The position numbers and the translations under genes were made by a program. A DNA stretch of 64,000 nt, from contig NC_088313.1 of the NCBI RefSeq assembly GCF_910592395.1, positions 15,266,437-15,330,436 of the forward strand, read 5' to 3'. Within the stretch, counting starts at the first letter, position 1. Every line of letters begins with the position of its first letter. Origin of the DNA: Lineus longissimus (Eukaryota > Nemertea > Pilidiophora > Heteronemertea > Lineidae). Under the pieces are notes generated by a model, which was given only the letters and a program-made list of their open reading frames with translations, searched no databases and was not told the DNA's origin. Of this stretch, positions 1-13,200 are shown piece by piece.

Positions 1-582
1 CTGACCTTGAAAAGTAGGTCAAATAGAAAGCCCATGTGATATCATGTAAAGGAGACTTATTGTACACCAACCATAAAATTCATGTCACTCTGGATACAGC
101 AAAGGCTTTAAAATAGAAAAAAAAAACCAAGATGGCCGCCCACCAAATTATTCAAAAAAGTAAAGAAAATGTATTTACAAGTGAAAAAAGTAAAAATTAA
201 AAAAAAAAAATTGATCCGAAGTGGGATTGGAACCCACAACCTTCAGAGTCATACAAGAGCGGGAAATTCAAATCAAGCTTAAACTAGGTCAACACAGATT
301 TTGGCTCAGTAACGCCAACTGGTAGTATCAATCAAAACTACTCTTAGTAGTTTCAAGACCTACATGCATGCGGTCCTTTTCAACTTTATTTCAAGCTTCT
401 ATCTGCTTGAATAAAGCGCCAAAAAATTGTTTTGTGATTTAGGCTTTTTGCCCCCTGGTGGCCAAACTGTTAATCCTGCCGGACCCACACTTGGTCTATT
501 CAGGAGTCCTGAAGGGTCTAAATGGCTTATAGGGAAAATCTATCGCCTATCCGCCATAGTTTTGAAACGTGCCTGTTTAACG

Positions 583-613
<31 letters not shown>

Positions 614-670
614 GGACATTCATTCTACCATTTACTCATATGAATAGCTCAGCTTGTCAGCTGAGCTAAA
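1..670. mobile_element. Composite repeat: tRNA-like head, (GACA)n microsatellite and terminal hairpin
   Basis: Three features lie close together: a tRNA B-box-like match on the minus strand at 224-234 (GGTTCCAATCC) next to an A-rich run, a (GACA)n microsatellite at about 583-612, and a perfect 9-bp-arm hairpin with a 4-nt loop at 646-667 followed by AAAAA. A microsatellite just before a terminal hairpin resembles the non-autonomous, microsatellite-carrying elements known from marine invertebrates (inference). Boundaries are not certain and it may be two elements. Confidence 0.45.
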
Positions 671-3600
671 AACCTTGATTTTAGTCAGATTTTAGCCAAT
701 TTTCTGACTGGCAGAGGAAGGAAGAGTTGCTTGTCATTCATTTAGCCAATACAAAATAAAGAGCTTTTACACCAAGAACTTCCGAAGAACTTCCGCATAG
801 GTTACATACTCTGTTGATAAAGTAGGCTTAAACTTCGCCTTTCTCGTTTGTATAATCTTAGCACAATGGTAAGGTCTTGTCTTGGGGTTTGTCATATGTG
901 AATCACAACCCATCTTTTCTGATGATTTAATTCCTGTTTTGATCATTTGACATTAAATAGGCAATTCCTCATAATTATGATACCATAATTATTAGGCTGC
1001 TGGGCCACTGGGTTACTCGGTTACTATCAAGGCTACAAACAAGCAAACTGTTTGGTTTATGGCCCAGAGAAGACAAAAGGAATAAATCATCATGTCATCG
1101 ACGAGGGGAATGAGGGGGGAGATGTTGGGAAAGATCAACAAATTCCTTTGGGAACCACTAACAAAATACTGCCTTATCATAACTACTGAAATGTATCAAG
1201 CGTGCAGCCACACCCAAAACAGCACGCTGTTGCAGTCTGACTCATTACCCTTCAAAGGCAACCCCGTCGCTGGAGGGGGGGGGGGCATGGCGTGCATCGA
1301 GGCGCTATCAATTAAGTAAAGATAGATCCCTTCACCAGCCTCACGTCTTAAGTGACACGAAAATGATTGACAACATGGACATTTTTCATAGAAGAGATCA
1401 AAATATTAGACTTTTCTTTTTAATAATTGTTAATTCATCAAATGGCCTTCATTCCTTTCTCTATCCTCAAGATTGATGGTAGACTGAGAGAACAGGCAAT
1501 CAAGGCCATGAGGATGATGAGTGAATTCAGTAACTGCTTGTTCCAAAATACACAGGAGGGTGACACGGAAGGGGGTGGAAGGCTGATGATCCAAGCCTAC
1601 CTGTGATTTTTCTATCTTAGCCGGTTGCTGACTAGGGCTAAGGAGGCCAGCCTCCCCCTGATTACACCTGCGTCATCCCAGAACAGATTTGGGTATGTTG
1701 TGAAAATGTCGCTACATTAGCTTTGAGAGTATCATTCGTGCAATCTCCCTTGATGCGCCTCATCTTTAAGTCTCTGCTAGATGATCAATCAGCCCCGTGA
1801 CACATAGGAATGTCATTAAATGATGGAGTGCTATCAAAGGCAATCACCATCCAGCACGACCAGCTCATATTGCCAGTAAGAAATGGAGATAATCTTCAAG
1901 CAGTTCTCCATCCCAAGAGGCAAAGCAATGCGTGAACCGAGGATCTGTCATGCTGGCATCAAGGGGAGGGTGTTAAGATGGAAATCATCTTCACAGCCCC
2001 AAGAGGGAGACTGAACGGCCCTGCAGAACTCGAGCAAAGCAATGCACAAACTGATGATCTGTCATGCTAGCAGCACGGGGGAGGGTGTATATCTGATCAC
2101 ATTGCTTGCAACAAAGTGAAATGATCTTCATTGACAGCTTTGATAGGGGAATCAGAGATCCCATAAGGGAGTCTGGATTGCGCTTCAAAAGGCTGACAAC
2201 ATAAGACAGATGCAAAGTTGTTTTCATTTGGTGTCCGATGCTGTAGCCTATATTCTATGAGTCTCCTCAATGAGGGAAAGTTTTCTTGAGAATTACTGCT
2301 ACCAAGGCATCTGTACTTCTGTCATATGAAAGGCCCAAACCATCAACTTCAGCTTCTTCGACGACTGCGAAAGCCTACATTCAGAGCCGATCTTAGATCA
2401 GTGAAACTGGAGTAATATTAAAGAAGGCCATATCATGTCAGTAGGCCTAATAGCTCAAACATCTTGCAACCTACATTGTCCTTCAATGAAGTATTATACT
2501 CTATGAGGCAACCTCCTGGCTTGAAGGGGTCAGCGGTAACACTGAATGATGGATGAACAGACTTCCGAGAAACACCCCATTATATTGACACGCATATAAC
2601 ATTTTTACATGTTGAATGCCACACATGAATAAATTGGTGATATCAATAACTTGGAGAGGTAGGCTAACTACAATGCAATGGGAAATGATAAATGCACTGC
2701 CAACAAGCAATCATAAGCAGGAAGAAGAAATATAGCTCTCGAGCTTTTGAAATAGCAGATCAAAATAAGGTTTCATTTCGTTCCATATAATTCACATGAA
2801 AACATTGTGAATCATGACAAATTTGTTATGGCAATGTAAACAAAAGATATTTTCCAATTCAATGACATGCTCCCTGTATTTCAATCATATCACAGCGCAT
2901 CCGCATCAATCTATTCTGGGTGACAACATCATACTATCGAAGGCCACAATCACCACCTGATCATATTTACAAATATCCTACAACTGTTTATGACAAATAT
3001 TGACTGAAAATGACAAATATTACGCTGATATTCGATATAAAGTCAACAAAGTACAACAGTACGTGGTGGTAAACTGTAAGAAAACCAGAGGATTGGCGGC
3101 CAGTGTGACTCTGCTGTGGAAGAGTGAGTTGTTGCCCATTCCTTTTCTCTCTAGCGGACGTATGGACGGACCTGGACTGGAGGTGCCTCTCGTTTCAACC
3201 CAATCAAGCTAAAGTGATGGCCAGTGTGGTTGGCAGCTTGCTGAAGAGAACGGCCTGCAGACGTTGATAAATCCCAGGATTCTCGGAGCAGGTGGTCATC
3301 CTAGGCACATCTGTATCATCCATCTTCACTGTGTCCCTCAGGCAACAACAACAAGTTGAAGAATACTTTAGCCCTGATCGATACAACATATGCGAACAAA
3401 GCTATACTGGATGTTTGCCGTTAAACAAAGTAAAACTTCTGCCCAATCAGTTTAAGGGCCTCACATGATACCAGATGCTACAGGGAGATCTGCCTATTGG
3501 TCCAGACCTAGCCTTATCAGTAGTTTACACAAAATTCAAGGCTACACATCCTTCATAAATTTCCCCAATGTTTCTTCCAGGAAATAGCAATCAATAAATT

Positions 3601-4140
3601 CTTAGCATGCGAAATTTTTCATCGAATTCTGCCTCAAACCTCTTGGCAGAGATGATTTAGGTCTAGCTGTTTAACAGTTTACATGGTAAGTGTAATACAC
3701 AGGAATGCTGGATCATATGATAAGAGCAAAGAAACAACATGTTGTCTGAGAAGGAGTTACATACTTGGAAAAGTTTCAAGATGAAACAAAAAGTTTACTG
3801 AGTATCTTATCAATTGTATACATATGATGAGAAAATATCTTTGTGAAACTCTTATGAGAGTCAAGGTTGAGGCCTGGTGTAGAAGATTTAGAGCCATGCA
3901 ATCCTAATATTCGAACATATTAACTAAACATATCGTAAGGGATGTTTACATGATGAGCACCCATTTACACACACACCAGAGTACAATCTGGCCTGGTGTG
4001 GTCGAAGGTAAGACTCTCTTTTCCATGATATTCAACACAAGGAAATATTTGTCAACACTGTCTTCAACAATCCAGCAGTTTGAAGCCAGTTTCACCTGGG
4101 CAAGTCCCCTGATATCTATAGTACGGTTTGTATAACTTAC
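671..4140. other. KDM3 intron 6 (part); no exon recognised
   Basis: This stretch is non-coding as far as I can see. It holds a poly-G run near 1276 and a degenerate direct duplication at 1920-2095. A possible but unsupported minus-strand open segment lies at 3210-3330 (frame ...MDDTDVPRMTTCSENPG...). No phase-0 KDM3 continuation exon could be recognised. Confidence 0.5.
1920..2095 (+). repeat. Degenerate direct duplication, about 113 bp apart
   Basis: The segment AAAGCAATGCGTGAACCGAG...ATCTGTCATGCTGGCA...GGGGAGGGTGT near 1922 recurs near 2035 with about one change in four or five bases. This is an old local duplication within the intron. Confidence 0.7.
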
Positions 4141-4223
4141 CCCACTTTGTGAGTCTTTATTGTTGCAGGATCTTCTCCTAGGTGTTATTCCAACATCTAT
4201 ACCTTTCAGAATGGAGTCGACAA
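4141..4223 (-). CDS. KDM3-like exon 6 (residues 241-268)
   Basis: This 83-nt exon has acceptor CTTTCAG at 4230-4224 and donor GTAAGT from 4140. Read from the split codon it gives VVDSILKGIDVGITPRRRSC then NNKDSQSG. It corresponds to JMJD1C 'VHSLLKG-x-x-(I)GITSRRRS', a basic conserved element that precedes the long variable region. It ends in phase 0. The next exon should start in phase 0 on the minus strand, but I could not recognise one between 1 and 4135. That exon probably lies beyond the left edge, or is a poorly conserved low-complexity exon I cannot identify. Confidence 0.88.
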
Positions 4224-7200
4224 CTGAAAGGTAAGAGAGAAGAGGGTGAGGTTCGTAATGCTCAGGGGACATGTCATCCGACAGTAGATCACAATCAGAG
4301 AAAGACATCTTCTTGTTGATTCATAAAAGTTTGCAGAACGTTTTTGTCCAGTCTTTTTTTGTCCAATTTCATCCAATTATCGGCACTCGGTAATCTCCTC
4401 TCTGACAAAGATGTCAAGAAGTCAAGATTCTCCACATATATGAAGCAATGTCACTGTCTGGTAATTGTGCTGAGAAGAAGGGTCCTGTCTGTCGTCCCAA
4501 CTCAAATCCTCGTGAAAGGTTTTTGAACCTCTTGAAAAATAGATTTGTTGTCGCCTTCTTCTTGTCCAACAGTAGGTGGAAGAAGTGTCCAACCCTTCAC
4601 TTGCGCTCAAAGCCCAAGCACAGAGCCTTTAGGTCACAATGCAGTATCTTTCTTCTTCCTTTTCGTCAACTCGAAGGTAGACTAGTTGTTGTTGTGGTTG
4701 ATTTGTCCTGTTCCACCCAAAGAGTTTTAGTCCAATTTCCGTTTATCGACAAAAGTCTGTTGTTGATGTGACTCAGTGTTGTAAACATCACAATCTCAAA
4801 TCAGGTTTCTTGTACTTTTTCTGATCCGCAATCTCTTCGAATGCTCAGGAATTTTAATGTGTTCCGGAGAGCTGTAAAGCAATGTCCTATTAGAGCAAGT
4901 ATGATTATCAAAATGTGACCGATGATTAGACAAAAATGACTAGCTACCTTGGAAACAAAGAGACGATTACTAAGAATTGCGCACTATTTGAAAGCGGCGT
5001 AGTACACTCACTCACCCTGTTGACTCAGACCCAGACGGTAGAATCAAACTCTATGACTCCTACGAACTGATCAACATCATGATGCGAGGCGAGCGCTTCA
5101 TCGCTTTCTTGGTGTAGCCAGCCATCGAGCTTTTATTGATCAACATGAACACAGGAGTTGTAGTCATATACCAGACTGGTATGTACTCAACACGAGATGG
5201 AGTGCGACGACTGTATCCACAATTATGCCATTCTCGATAACGCAGTGATGATGCATACCAACCACGAGGAGTTATGCAAAATCAACGGATAGTAAATACA
5301 GCTAAATAATTACCAGTAGTAATTTCCCACTTGCAAATAACAAGTACGCAACATTTTTCACAAATATTGCACAGGCTTCGATAACTGTGAATTACACTGT
5401 TTGAAAAGGTAATGGAAAGCCTTAAGTATCTTCATTCCAACCATGAGAACTATCCACCAAGATCCTGAAGTATTCTCCTTGATGATGGTGTACTCAAAGG
5501 ACGAACACTAAATGTTAACTTTTATCTGAGCGAGCTTCAGGCGAACAGCCTAATTGCGGCTGACCATGGATGGGTCCGGAACACTCCTGGCACAATACTT
5601 TCTCAGATGAACCTGAATGCGAGTACATATGCAAAAGTCTGCGCTGGGTAGAGTAACAAAGAAACATGGAAACTGACAAAGCTCATATTTCTAGAAAGAT
5701 GGCTTAAGTTCTTTCAGCAAAGACCTTGAACAGGTCCCAAGGTTAGTTTAAGACAGGGTGGAGCACCCAGGTATTTACTTGCTGCGCAATAGCAAGAAGC
5801 CACACTAAACCTTCCTAGCTTTTTGCTGCCACAGAATAGTAAATAGTACAGAAGATAGCCCACGGCGCGATGAACTTTTGTAGGCAGATTCAAACAGAGC
5901 TATAAAGGTCAGCGCTTTAGAGATGCTGTGAGTGATACAGAGTGGCTTCTGCTTAATAGCTTCCTAGGGAATGGTAACCACAAAGTAGTATCTATATTCT
6001 AGTCTGACCTTGGCAATGGCAGTGATTAATCAAACGTGACGGGAACACATGATGTGATACGACGTCATGGCGGTACAGTGAAGGAAAACCTGTTGGGGAC
6101 TTTGACCGGAGGTTTCGGGACGCAGCGGCAGAGAGACGGGAAGTATCATCAACATGTCATCCATATGAATAACCTACGCTGGGGCTCAAATTGAACCAAG
6201 GCTACCATCATCACCCCCACTGCCTTGTGGTTTCTGCTCATAGCTTTCTTGGGAACAGGTGACCTCAAAAATTGTCTTCGTGCCCTTGGCAAGTCTCTAC
6301 TGAACAAGGCACAAACACACTAAAATACCTAATAATGTACCAGTAGTCTAATTTACACAGAAAGGAAGAGAGAAGATCAGTGAAAAGACCAGCATGGCTC
6401 ACAGATGCATGGAGGTGAACACCAAAGATGTTTCTAAGACGATAATGAAAACATGAGAACAAACAAGGTTAGGACATATCGAATACTAGCATGGATGAAT
6501 CACTATCCATCAGCCTCTGGTGATGATGACGACCAACATCGACCTTGAAAAATGCCGTCATAACTCAGACTTGGTGATGAGTAATAGCCATTTCAGCCCT
6601 CTTGAGGGACAGGAGACTAATCGGATTTTAGCCCGATTGACGTGCTACATGTATGAATGGTGATGGAGCTCAAAATCATTAATAACTTCGTAGTCATAGA
6701 CAGATTACCTGTGTTTACATCAACAGAGCGCAAAAGATAAAACCATTTGATCCCAAGAAAGTTACAACCTCTCCCAGATGAAAAGTGGAAGGCATCAACT
6801 TGCCCGTCTCCAAGATCTAAATGATCACATTTCCTGAGATAAATAACTGAATCTTCATTTACCAGTTGTCAGACACATCTGAGACACGTCTTGAATCATC
6901 CGCGGTTAATATTCTTGAACTTCTCCCTCATAAGTCAAAAGATGGAAATAAAGTCATATTGACCAGGGAATCTATCTTAATTGCCAATTTCACCGCTGCA
7001 GTCAACAATGGAATGGAAACACTGGTTGTGTGTGAGTAGCTGGAGGCACAACTTAAACTGAGATGCCCTTCTACACTCCCACATCCGGTTGGGAATTGCG
7101 CTAGGGGGCTAGTGGGCTAGGAAGATGGGATTTTTGGACTTAAGTTGAGCAGGATGCCAAAATTTCCTTTTGACACTGTTCCAATTCCTAATGTAGCCAG

Positions 7201-10200
7201 CCAAATCCATGAGGTCAAAATTGTAACGAGATCCAGTCAAGGTGACCTCCAGATATCACAAATCAGACTGTCTACGCCCTAGCACACCAGCCATATCAAA
7301 ATATCATACGTAGTAAGCTAAAAATCAATGGTTTCTAGCTAACCTATTGATCAATGGAGACTAAGCATATAGATGGCTTGCCCTAATCCATAGTGGCATT
7401 TGGCCCATCTCGAAATAGATGTAATGGTTTATCTTGAGTGCACAAGTCAATGGCATGTTTACTGCTCTTGGTCGATAAACCAGGGAGATGGGAAGTTTTG
7501 GCTTCATCAGATTGATTGGGTATGGAGAGTTCTGGGAAGATGGCCCTTCCCTGGCTTTATAACCACTGCCATTGGAGTAGATCGGGACGAAACCAACCGC
7601 TATGATCTCTTGAGAGTTTGAGGATAAGGGTTACGGGAAGGAAGCTCTACGTAGCCAGCTTTATAAGACTAGCCGTTGGAGTAGATAGGGACAAAGCCAA
7701 AGATATTGGCTCATGATACTACCATGTATTCTTCTTAAAACAAAGGGCCGCTAAAGTACAAGAGCACAATTTGGCAGAATCAGCCAAACCAGCAGCAAAA
7801 TAACTTCTGCGCCCGGGAATTAGTCATGTGACAGGCAATCTATCACGAGAATATCATACCGGTAGCGAGAAACGGCCCACGATCGATGTAGCAAGAACAC
7901 GCCTGAATAGCACATTGTTCCAATAAAGGACTGCCTCATGATTGACGACATTAAATGAAAGCTACATTATGATGTAAATCGAGGAGCAAGGTACCATTAT
8001 TATGGAAATGGAATGTTGCCGTGGAACTGAAAATGGACAGTTCACCATAAATTCACCCTTTTATCTTGAACTGGGGCAAACAGCATCATTTTGTTGTTAA
8101 TATCAGGAGTCAAGACTGCACCGACCTTGCATCTGAATATGAAAGGTATGATTTATACAGTAGGATTTAACCGCTATGTTGAGTTCTGTTGTGGTACCAG
8201 GTCATTGTACTCTATTCCCAGGGGAGCCGATTTCCTGAAAGCTAACCGTAACAGGTTCATACACTATTCATACCGAACATGCATAATTGTGGCAACGCAT
8301 ATTATCAGAGGTAATGGTAGGTATTCATGTGTTCAGAATACATGATAATATTGTGACATGTTTCCAGGTTATTTAGATGAACTATTAGTGGTTATTTATG
8401 GACGGAGTACAATGGTCCAATATGCAGGTTACAAATGGTAAAATAAACACTTTAATGGCAACAGCATGGCTTTAATCATGTCCGTGGCACAAAATTAGAG
8501 CTCTGGGATCCAAATTCGAGCGAATCAGCTCTGATTTTCAAATAGTACATGAATGCATTAGATAATTCAATCTGTATCATGCTATTATAATATTTTTAAT
8601 TGACCTAAATGGAGAAACTCCAACTACTGGTTAAACCATTTAGAAATCTGTGGACCTGACATCGATTGATTTCTGTCAACTAGATGCACTCATCTGATCT
8701 TTTCATCACGTAATGTGAGCTTGTCAATAAATGTAACTTTGTCGGCCAATTGATCAATTGAGTCTGTGTGGCGTTTGGTTACAAATGGCATATCCTTTGA
8801 TAAAATGAGATGCTCGTGGTAAATGTACTTAGTAGTGGATTTATCGATATAAAAACAGAAAAAATCTTGTTTTTCCATGTTGTATTTATTAAATGCATGG
8901 TAATGGGAAAGAAAAATAATATCACTATTGAAAAAATCTTGCTATTGATTGAACAATAGGTAAACAGACATACTTTGTTTTGATATCAGCCCTAACGACG
9001 GATTCCAGGGTTGAAAACTCACTGTCATTAAAAGATGATATCTGCTCTATCCCGGTGACAGAGCAAGGAATGAGCCTACACAAAGCAAAGGAGGCATCAA
9101 AAATACCAAAACAAGATTATGCCATCCTGTCCATAACTCTTTCAGAGTGAAATGGCGAGCTAAAGAACCGGGTGTGGTGTTTCGAAAAGAGACACCACAC
9201 ATTCCAAGTCTTAGTTGACTGTACCCAAATGTATCCAAAAAGGAGACAACTTTCCCTCCACAATAATTCCAAAGCGACAACTAACCAACCTATCCCTATA
9301 TTTCTTTCATAAATGATACATTAGGGCCGTTTAGACGACAGGCGAAAAGACCGCATTCGGATCGAATCTGGATGAATCCGGATTAAAACCACCCAAGGCG
9401 ATGGTACCTTTTTAGTCCGGATGCAACCACATTGATCCGGATCTTTTTGCGTTTACACGACGAAAAATTAATCCGGATTCGGGACGCATCCGGATTTTTT
9501 CGCGTCGTCTAAACGGCCCTAATGTCCTCATTCTTCAATAACAATGGAGTGTAGTCATAATTTTTAGAATAATATGGGGAAACGGAAATGATAAGAAACA
9601 TACTCACATGAGTTGCAAAGCTGAACAGCTTCAAGTCAGACTTAGCATGATAGCTTCTTTCACCAGACACTCACCTGCCTGTAATAGGTCACCTGTTGAC
9701 AAAGCTGGAATACCGCGTCTCCATGGTAACGTATGATTTACTATTAACAATAAGATGAGATGAGATGAAAGCCGAGCTGAGCCAGCTCTTCCTGGGAAGC
9801 TAGTCACATCAGACAATTCCTGATACATTAAATTATAGCCTGTTCAGAGGATGTAAACTTGGCAATTTTTTTACCATATTTTAGTATTATTTCATCTCTT
9901 TTAGCAACAAATTCCTCAAACTGTTACCCGGTTGCCAATAAAAACCAGATTTTTGGCTGAATGTCTAAAAACCATCTCCCATGACACCTGATTTGCTGTT
10001 CATGCAAACAGCATTCTGTGCAAAAAAATCTGTTGTTGAAGAAAGAAGAAATACTTTCCAATTGGCATATTATCATTCAGAACAGCCACCACAGTCTTTA
10101 ATTCTATTGTCGTATTCATAGACTATGAATTAGGATGCACAACTGGTTGCCAAAGAGACCATCAAGGCAGGGGAAATGGCTTTGTACTCCATTAGTAGGT

Positions 10201-13200
10201 CCCTGTAAGTGGGGACGTCAATTTCAATGAAACAAGGCGACAACAACCTGTTAATAACAATACCAGTAACTGATAACCTTTAGATTGATATTCAGGTGAC
10301 TTCGGCAACTGGTTGAAATGACTTCTGTTTTCAAGGAAGATGAGTTCCAAGAGGATTTCTGATGGTAGATGCATAAAAGGAGAGAGGCCTTAAAGATATG
10401 TGGTACATGTACCTGCCCGAATGAAAAGTAGGATTAGAGAAAGTTTCATTATGTCTAATATGTCAATCTTTGATATTTAGTTGATGGGGAAAAAGAAAAG
10501 TCATTTTATTCTTACATTACTTTCAGCAAAAGGATACAAGACATGTGAAATGAAAGCATTGCTTGCCTACTAAAAGCCCCCAATCGCCAGAATTTGGGAC
10601 CGTGTGCAAGATAAGATGCTGAAGTATTGCTTTCTTTAACAATTCTTGGTGTTGCCTGTCATGTCAGCAAAAAGCTTGCATTAGTCTGAACCATTTTGCA
10701 AAGCTAAGGATAGGAAAAATCACAACTGATGCAAAACTGCCTCTTTTTACTATATACAAATGCAAGAGAGAAACCAGCCCATGGCTATTCTGCAGAGCAA
10801 CCTTTAGCCAGGAACCACTTCTTATTCCATTCTATTGAATTCATTCGACATCAAAGGAAGACGCATGGCTAAGCATCAAGTGCACTATCCTGCCCAAGGC
10901 AAAGTGACATCTAAAGACTAATCTCTAAAGACTGAGCATATCGGGGCACTGTCTGTCCAAGTCAGTTTCTCATACACTTTGACATATCAAAGCACATCTC
11001 ATTAAATCATCCTCATTGGGCACTGAGGTATTGACACATTACTGACATAATGAAGTTTAGCCAAGCATGATATCAGGAAGACTTGACAGTAAAGGGACTT
11101 TCTCACCCAGTACACATGACCTTGGTGTTACTGGCAAACAACATCTAATGCAGGGCCGTGAAAACCACTACACCATCCAAGAAATGGCTGTCCCAAAGAT
11201 TTTCTGCATCACCGCAAGCCATTGCACCATGGTGCCAGCAGCGGGATCACATTGGACACAGTCTGCCTGGCCTTTCTTTCCTCTCTAGCAACCAGTCAAT
11301 GATTCATGGCACCAATGGGTCCAGCTGGTTAATATCAATAAATGAAGAAGCATGACCATCGATTTCAACTAGCAAGCACGCTGCATGCCGATGGCGTTCA
11401 ATGGGGAAAAGAGATGTAGATTTCAATGGAAGCTATCTGCCCAATATGTCCCGAGGTCAGAGAACTCCCAACTAGTGTGAAAGACAGTGGGATTCATAAA
11501 GGTTTTTGATAGATGCTCAGTAGCATACCAACAGTGTGAAACCAATGGACCAGGCAACACAAACTGGAAATTGGGAATACCAAAACATTTGACGCCAACT
11601 GCTAATGCAAAGCTGTAACACTGTCCAATGCGCCAAAAAGTGAAGTGTCACATGCCATAGTCTTTCATAACCAACAGATGTTACGTTTCCCTGAGACATG
11701 ATGCCCCCTCTTCTTCCCCGCATTTTTATTAGACCATTGAGAAACGTTCACGGAAATTCCTAACTGGATATCAAAAGAGCCAATCCATGAAAAAATCATA
11801 TACGAATCCAAGTGAAAACTCAATACTTTCAGACTGAATCCATCTAACAAATTGTGTCATGCACTCTTCGTGTACTATGCACTCAGCGTTTCTTTTCATT
11901 TTATTTTCCTGTGACTCTTTCCCCATCATCAATCAATGAGACTGACAAAACAAACAGAACTACCAAGAAAACCTCATATCATTTTACGCAGAAACTGCGC
12001 AAGACAAACACTTTTGCCTGCAAAGCTGAACGGCCTTTAGAACAACCTCAGGGAATCCGCTCCAAAACTCCATCGCACAAATATACGATTTGGAAAAAAC
12101 CGTGAACGGCATATGCGAGTTGATTAATCCTGCGTGACAAGTAATCTGGAGCTCACATGAATTCTTTATCGATTGCTTGGATGGATAAATGCATCGTTAT
12201 TATTCACTCCAGCAGCTTACAATGCGAATTCCAGGGTGGCAGATTCGTTGTGGCAACGTTGAAATTTGTACAGTTGACCTTTCATGAGACACACCATGAT
12301 AGACTAGGATGTCAATATGGCGATGGTAAGAATGAGAGGACGTCTCCTCATCGCACTATACGCCGCTGTCTTTTGGCTTCAAATTCTGACTTGCCATTCT
12401 GTATTTTAGAGACAAAACGATTGAAAGTCTTTTCCCTTTTCATGATCTGTAGAACAGTTTCAAAGCATTTGACTTTTTTCAGAAGCTGCAGTGGTCCATT
12501 GGCACAGATGTCAGGCTTGTGGTCACGACGTCCCAGGTTTAAATTCTATCTTCACTGTCAGCATGAGTTTTTTGGCAGGTCTTCATGCCGGTCTTTCCTC
12601 ACGCCGCCCACATGTTAAAATCTCATGTTGTGGGGCTGAAAAACCAGAGTTCTACTGAAAAGTTTAGGAAAACTGTGTAAAGGTGTAAAGTTTAGTGATA
12701 CTTTTCTATTTTTGATATCATCAGACTCAAACCTGAACTTCAATTCGGTATTTTAATATTGGTGAAGCTTTTTACTATCAAAGTTGATGATTCTTGGGGT
12801 CTGACTTATCGGAGCTAGTGCGTACAAATATCCTCTACTATCTTAGATTCGACGCAACAGAATGGAAATTATTAAACTGCTGCAGCCGAAAAAAAACTTA
12901 TTTCCAGTTTGACTGCACCTTATAAAGAGTACCTTATTTTTCATATCTCAATAGTCTAAGAGCGAAAAAATCTTGCGCTGGATTCCATCAAGTATTTTTT
13001 CCGTTTTGCATTTGTCGCCAAAAAAATATCGGATTTGGTGAAGAGTGGTTGAGCGACATCAGGAAATAAAGCCGCCATCAAGGACTTGTCGAAGACTTAT
13101 AGAAAATCTATTGATTACAAACAAGCGAGGAGCAGGAAATCGATAAGGCGGCAACTCGAAGTTTTTTATCAGCACGTCTTCCAGTCATGTTTACTCGAAA

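Noticed and set aside
205-260. Possible tRNA gene on the minus strand (B-box-like GGTTCCAATCC)
   Set aside because: No matching A box or cloverleaf could be drawn at proper spacing; treated as a SINE-like relic.
3210-3330. Possible next KDM3 exon on the minus strand
   Set aside because: No resemblance to the KDM3 region after GIT-x-RRRS, and the acceptor is weak.
3946-4308. 120-codon minus-strand frame considered as a small single-exon gene
   Set aside because: Its middle (4223-4141) is KDM3 exon 6 with good splice sites; the flanks are intron.
12157-12618. 153-codon plus-strand open frame
   Set aside because: It runs across a tRNA-derived SINE head (12491-12546), has no recognisable domain, and lies inside a KDM3 intron.
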